DNA from: Fibrobacter sp. UBA7003
Lineage (GTDB): Bacteria > Fibrobacterota > Fibrobacteria > Fibrobacterales > Fibrobacteraceae
Direction: 5' to 3'
DNA: 64,000 nucleotides
Assembly: GCA_002449765.1 (NCBI GenBank)
Contig: DJXN01000012.1
Coordinates: 248,001-312,000, forward strand
Notes under the pieces: generated by a model
The model's input: only the letters and a program-made list of their open reading frames with translations
The model's database searches: none
Told to the model about the DNA's origin: nothing
Program-made: the position numbers and the translations under genes
In this document: one piece after another, positions 60,773 to 64,000 of the stretch
Layout of the letters: each line of letters begins with the position of its first letter
How positions within the stretch are numbered: position 1 is the stretch's first letter

Positions 60773-61618
60773 TTACTCGTCGGAGTCTCGCTCCAGTTCT
60801 GCGGCAGAATTGCCATGGAGCGCCACCAGGCGCACACCGTTCAGAGTCAGGTACGGGTCGTAGGTATCGATAACCTTGCTGTGCCCCATCACCATGCGGC
60901 CCCAGCCACCCGTCGCAAACACGGGAACCTTCTTCTTGCCCATTTCGTCCTTGATCTTTGCCACCAAGGTTTCAAGTTCCGCCATAAAACCGTACAGAAG
61001 ACCCGCGCGGATGGCATCGTCAGTATTGTTTGCAATAACGTGTTCCGGCCACTCGATGCTTACCGGCAACAGGCGCGCCGCCTTCTCGGTCAAGACATCG
61101 AGGCTTGCGCTAATGCCCGGAATAATTATACCGCCAGCGAAGCCGCCGTCCTTCATCACGTCAAATGTCGTTGCCGTGCCCATATCCACCACGATGGCAT
61201 CCTTGTAGCCACGGTCACGGAGTGCGATAATGTTGCACAAGCGGTCGGCACCGAGCGACGCCGGGTTCGGGTAGGCAATCGGGCAACCGAGGCAGTTCTT
61301 GGAACTTACCACCTGCACCGGGCGCTTGAGGAGCGTCTGCAGGGCCTTGATCCAGGGGCGCTCATGCGCGGGCACCACCGTCGAGAGGCCCACATGCGTA
61401 ATCTCCGTCGGCTTGATTTTCGAAAAGCGCACAAGTCCGCCAATGCGGTTCATCACCTCGTCGCTCGTCGTTTCCTTGCGGGTAGTAAGCCTCCAGTGGT
61501 CCACCACCTTGTCGCCCTTGAAAATACCCAAAACCGTGTGGGAGTTGCCCACATCCACGACGAAGCTAAAAGTTTCGCGATTCGACTTCCGTACAGTTTT
61601 ATCCAAATTCTTTTTCAT
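60773..61618 (-). CDS. coaX: Type III pantothenate kinase
   Basis: First step of coenzyme A synthesis, ATP- and monovalent-cation-dependent, ASKHA fold. 281 aa from the ATG at 61618 (MKKNLDKTVRKSNRETFSFV); a TTG six bases upstream is a weaker choice. Phosphate 1 motif FVVDVGNSHTVLGIFKG (about residues 19-35), SLGADRLCNIIALRD, the VDMGTATTFDVM phosphate 2 motif and GGIIIPGISASLDVL adenosine-side motif. About 20 residues longer at the N-terminus than most members. Sits 15 bases after nadC in the operon. Confidence 0.94.
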   Translation of the reverse strand: MKKNLDKTVRKSNRETFSFVVDVGNSHTVLGIFKGDKVVDHWRLTTRKETTSDEVMNRIGGLVRFSKIKPTEITHVGLSTVVPAHERPWIKALQTLLKRPVQVVSSKNCLGCPIAYPNPASLGADRLCNIIALRDRGYKDAIVVDMGTATTFDVMKDGGFAGGIIIPGISASLDVLTEKAARLLPVSIEWPEHVIANNTDDAIRAGLLYGFMAELETLVAKIKDEMGKKKVPVFATGGWGRMVMGHSKVIDTYDPYLTLNGVRLVALHGNSAAELERDSDE

Positions 61619-61633
61619 GCGCAAATCAAAAAA

Positions 61634-62497
61634 CTAGATTCGCATCGAGATGTCGAGAGCCTTCACGCTATGCGTGAGCGCACCGACAGAGATGTAATCG
61701 AGGCCGAGCGTCGCGATTTCCTTCGCGCGTTCGAGCGTCATGTTTCCAGAGCCTTCCACCAGGCACTTGTCACCGCTTTCCTTGATAATCTTCAGGGCCT
61801 CGGCCATCATCTCGTTGCTCATGTTGTCAAGCATGATGACGTCTACGCCCTTGTTCAAAAGAGCGCGCAGCTGGTCGAAGTTTTCCACTTCCATCTCGAC
61901 CATCAGGCCCTGCGTGTTGTTCTTCTTCACCACTTCGAGTGCTTCGAGAACGCCACCTGCAGCAGCGATGTGGTTGTCCTTCACCAGCACCATGTCAAAG
62001 AGGCCCATGCGGTGGTTGGAACCGCCCCCCACGCGAACGGCATACTTCTGCAGCGTGCGGAATCCGGGAACCGTCTTGCGGGTATCGAGCACCTTCGTCT
62101 TGCCGCCCTTCAGGGCTTCCTGGAAGGTATGCGCGACCGTCGCAACGCCGGAAAGCTGCTGGATAAAGTTCAGGAGCGTACGTTCACCCGTCAAGAGTTC
62201 ATGCGTCGTGCCGTCCATTTCGGCAATCAGGTCGCCCTTCTTCACCACGTCGCCATCTTTCTTGTGGAGCGTCACCTTCACGTTCGCCTTCAGTTCCTGG
62301 AACACGAGTTCAATGACCGGGAGGCCCGCAAGCACGCCATCTTCTTTTGCAATCAGGCGGGCATGCTGCTTCTGGTCGGCAGGAATGGTCCATTCGCTCG
62401 TCACGTCGCCCGTGCGCACGTCTTCGGCAAGCGCGAGGCGAATCATCGTGAGAGCATCATTAACTGGGAATACCGGAGTGGAATTGTCTCCGTACAT
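61634..62497 (-). CDS. nadC: Nicotinate-nucleotide pyrophosphorylase (carboxylating)
   Basis: 287 aa. Converts quinolinate and PRPP to nicotinate mononucleotide in NAD synthesis. Signatures: EDVRTGDVTSEWTIPADQKQ, LTGERTLLNFIQQLSGVATV, TRKTVPGFRTLQKYAVRVGG (the PRPP/quinolinate-contacting Arg and Lys), NHRMGLFDMVLVKDNHI and VEGSGNMTLERAKEIATLGL. Its start shares one base with the stop of the sugar transferase gene (TAATG), so translation is coupled. nadA and nadB are not in view. Confidence 0.97.
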   Translation of the reverse strand: MYGDNSTPVFPVNDALTMIRLALAEDVRTGDVTSEWTIPADQKQHARLIAKEDGVLAGLPVIELVFQELKANVKVTLHKKDGDVVKKGDLIAEMDGTTHELLTGERTLLNFIQQLSGVATVAHTFQEALKGGKTKVLDTRKTVPGFRTLQKYAVRVGGGSNHRMGLFDMVLVKDNHIAAAGGVLEALEVVKKNNTQGLMVEMEVENFDQLRALLNKGVDVIMLDNMSNEMMAEALKIIKESGDKCLVEGSGNMTLERAKEIATLGLDYISVGALTHSVKALDISMRI

Positions 62498-63948
62498 TAT
62501 TGCGCTCCTTTACCGGTCAAGACAACGTAAACAGTACGCACCAATATCTGGAAATCCAGAAGCAGGCTCATGTTCTCGTAATAATACATGTCGTACTTCA
62601 GTTTTATCTGGACATCTTCGATGCTCGTATCGTAATGGTGACGCACCTGCGCCCAGCCCGTAAGGCCCGGCTTCATCTTGAGGCGGCTGATGTAGAACGG
62701 AATCTGTTCGCGAAGCTTGCTGATAAACACGGCACGTTCAGGGCGCGGCCCCACCATGCTCATGTCACCCTTCAAAACACAAAGAATCTGCGGCAGCTCG
62801 TCGATGCGGGTCTTGCGCAGGAACTTGCCGACCTTCGTAATGCGCGGGTCGTCCTTGGTGGCCCACTGGGCGCCGAACTTTTCGGCATCGGTGCGCATAG
62901 TGCGGAACTTGTAGACCGTAAAGGGCTTGCCATACAGGCCGATGCGTTCCTGCGAATAGAAAACGGGGCCGTGGTCCTCGAGCTTGATGGCGATAGCCGC
63001 AAGCAGACAGACCGGCAAAGAGCATATCCCAAGGAACGCTCCGAACAGCACATCGATAATGCGCTTCACCCGCACCTGCCAGGGCGGCATCGTAAACGCA
63101 AAAAGTTCCTGAAGTTCGAAACCATGGACCAAGTTCGCCTTGAACTGGCCATTCACCACGGGATAGAGTCCCGGTACAATATAAATATGAAGTTGAAGTT
63201 CGCAAATCCAGACGAGGACGCGCATAATCTCCTGCGGAGAAGAACTCTCATGCGCAATCACAATCCCATCCACACGGTGCTTTTTCACAAGCGCAGGGAG
63301 ATCGGCATACTTGCCGAGTACGGGGAACCCGGCAAATTCATGATCCATCACCTGGTACCTTTCATCGACGAAGCCCACCACGCGCTGTCCAAAAGCCGGC
63401 GTGTTCTTGAGATCCTCGGCAATCTTCTTGCCCGCATCGGTAGCGCCAAGCACGAGGATGTTATTCGCGCCGTAGCCCAAACGAAGCAAGCCGCGCAGGC
63501 AGAAGTAAATGAACATGCGGAATCCGGCAACAAGCACCATGGCGAGGCCGCCGTAGATAAAAATCCACGGGAAGCGCGATCCATACAAGTAGCCCTCGTT
63601 CAACGGCTGGTTGGCAAAGATCTTGCCTACAAACTCCGTTCCGAAAAGGCTGATGATAATAAGAACAACGCCTATCACCACCGCCCGCAACACGCGCAAA
63701 ATCTGGTGCGTCCGCGACATCAGGAGCCATGAACGATAAAGCCCTGCGCAGGTAAACAAGACGAGCCATGCCACGTTCAGGATCAACCCCATGTTGGCGT
63801 AATCCGAGAAAAGCTTGGACGGGTCGTACTTGTCGGCAATCCAGCCGCTATGGAACTGGACCCAGAAAGCCAGCACAAAGCATATCGAAAGCGCCACGAA
63901 ATCCGAAAGGATAACGAGAATGCGTTCCAATGTCGCAGCGCGTATCAT
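62497..63948 (-). CDS. Undecaprenyl-phosphate sugar-1-phosphate transferase (polyprenyl glycosylphosphotransferase)
   Basis: 483 aa. Starts surface-polysaccharide synthesis by moving a sugar phosphate onto the lipid carrier. Membrane helices at about residues 10-30, 45-68, 82-105 and 118-140, then a CoA-binding-like Rossmann part ([20 protein letters not shown], about 160-180). A further helix near 295-320 leads into the catalytic domain ([20 protein letters not shown]). Catalytic motifs: [63 protein letters not shown] and [10 protein letters not shown]. WcaJ/ExoY group; glucose or galactose is the likely sugar. First gene of the leftward operon in view. Confidence 0.93.
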   Translation of the reverse strand: MIRAATLERILVILSDFVALSICFVLAFWVQFHSGWIADKYDPSKLFSDYANMGLILNVAWLVLFTCAGLYRSWLLMSRTHQILRVLRAVVIGVVLIIISLFGTEFVGKIFANQPLNEGYLYGSRFPWIFIYGGLAMVLVAGFRMFIYFCLRGLLRLGYGANNILVLGATDAGKKIAEDLKNTPAFGQRVVGFVDERYQVMDHEFAGFPVLGKYADLPALVKKHRVDGIVIAHESSSPQEIMRVLVWICELQLHIYIVPGLYPVVNGQFKANLVHGFELQELFAFTMPPWQVRVKRIIDVLFGAFLGICSLPVCLLAAIAIKLEDHGPVFYSQERIGLYGKPFTVYKFRTMRTDAEKFGAQWATKDDPRITKVGKFLRKTRIDELPQILCVLKGDMSMVGPRPERAVFISKLREQIPFYISRLKMKPGLTGWAQVRHHYDTSIEDVQIKLKYDMYYYENMSLLLDFQILVRTVYVVLTGKGAQ

Positions 63949-64000
63949 AGCTATATCAAACTACAAAAATTGCAGTCCAGAAGGCCATCCGTTACGCGAG

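Noticed and set aside
1..64000. CRISPR array or complete insertion sequence
   Set aside because: No regularly spaced identical repeats with unique spacers, and no full transposase gene; the only nuclease trace is the Rpn tail at 52159.

Overview
The window almost certainly comes from a Fibrobacter-type bacterium (phylum Fibrobacterota). The main evidence is four proteins with the Fibrobacter succinogenes major paralogous (FISUMP) domain, three of them serine-rich lipoproteins. A secreted GH44-type cellulase with a C-terminal tail like a type IX secretion signal agrees with this. So do promoters with the TAnnTTTG -7 element known from the Bacteroidota side of the FCB group. Genus is inferred from these families, not from a database match.

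Layout. 1-6.3 kb: a leftward defence-type block (DUF2971 protein, HsdM, HEPN/Abi-like protein, HsdS, DUF234-type AAA ATPase cut by the window edge), with no hsdR visible. 6.5-24 kb: a sulfur and cofactor region. It holds a sulfate-binding lipoprotein, a rightward DUF6803 / rhodanese-TusA-DsrE / PatB / BioB operon, the PLP synthase genes pdxST with divergent pdxR, metE with a divergent LysR regulator, an outer-membrane channel, and an aprA-aprB-cysD-cysN operon that would take sulfate to sulfite. Three or four of these promoters share one upstream box, and the LysR gene carries the same box at its own start, so a single sulfur regulon is likely. 24-25.6 kb: ilvC.

25.6-32.3 kb: a repeat-rich stretch. 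It has a structured non-coding element, three FISUMP lipoprotein genes (two with an identical 149-bp block), a RelB-like/DUF2442 pair with a perfect palindrome upstream, an alpha/beta hydrolase and an SDR enzyme. Copies of an intergenic repeat family sit in frame inside two of the FISUMP genes. 32.4-41 kb: small lipoprotein, RelA/SpoT-domain protein, DUF4421-like protein inserted beside a duplicated 5' end of an iron alcohol dehydrogenase gene, the GH44 enzyme, an SPFH lipoprotein, the fourth FISUMP protein and a FliB-like protein.

41-52 kb: MATE exporter with a candidate small RNA in front, ffh, a divergent glutamine synthetase, priA, a large DUF349 protein, tsaC. 52-59.8 kb: Rpn nuclease remnant, a TonB-receptor/VanX-like peptidase pair, a YafV-type amidase, two small unknown genes, maltokinase, cysE, nth. 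59.8-64 kb: a leftward operon of polyprenyl-phosphate sugar transferase, nadC, coaX and a UDP-xylose synthase.

An observation that runs through the window: many housekeeping genes start 5-10 bases after a TAnnTTTG-like element with no Shine-Dalgarno sequence, which points to leaderless mRNAs, while exported proteins and lipoproteins mostly have ordinary leaders. No rRNA, tRNA, CRISPR array or complete insertion sequence was seen.
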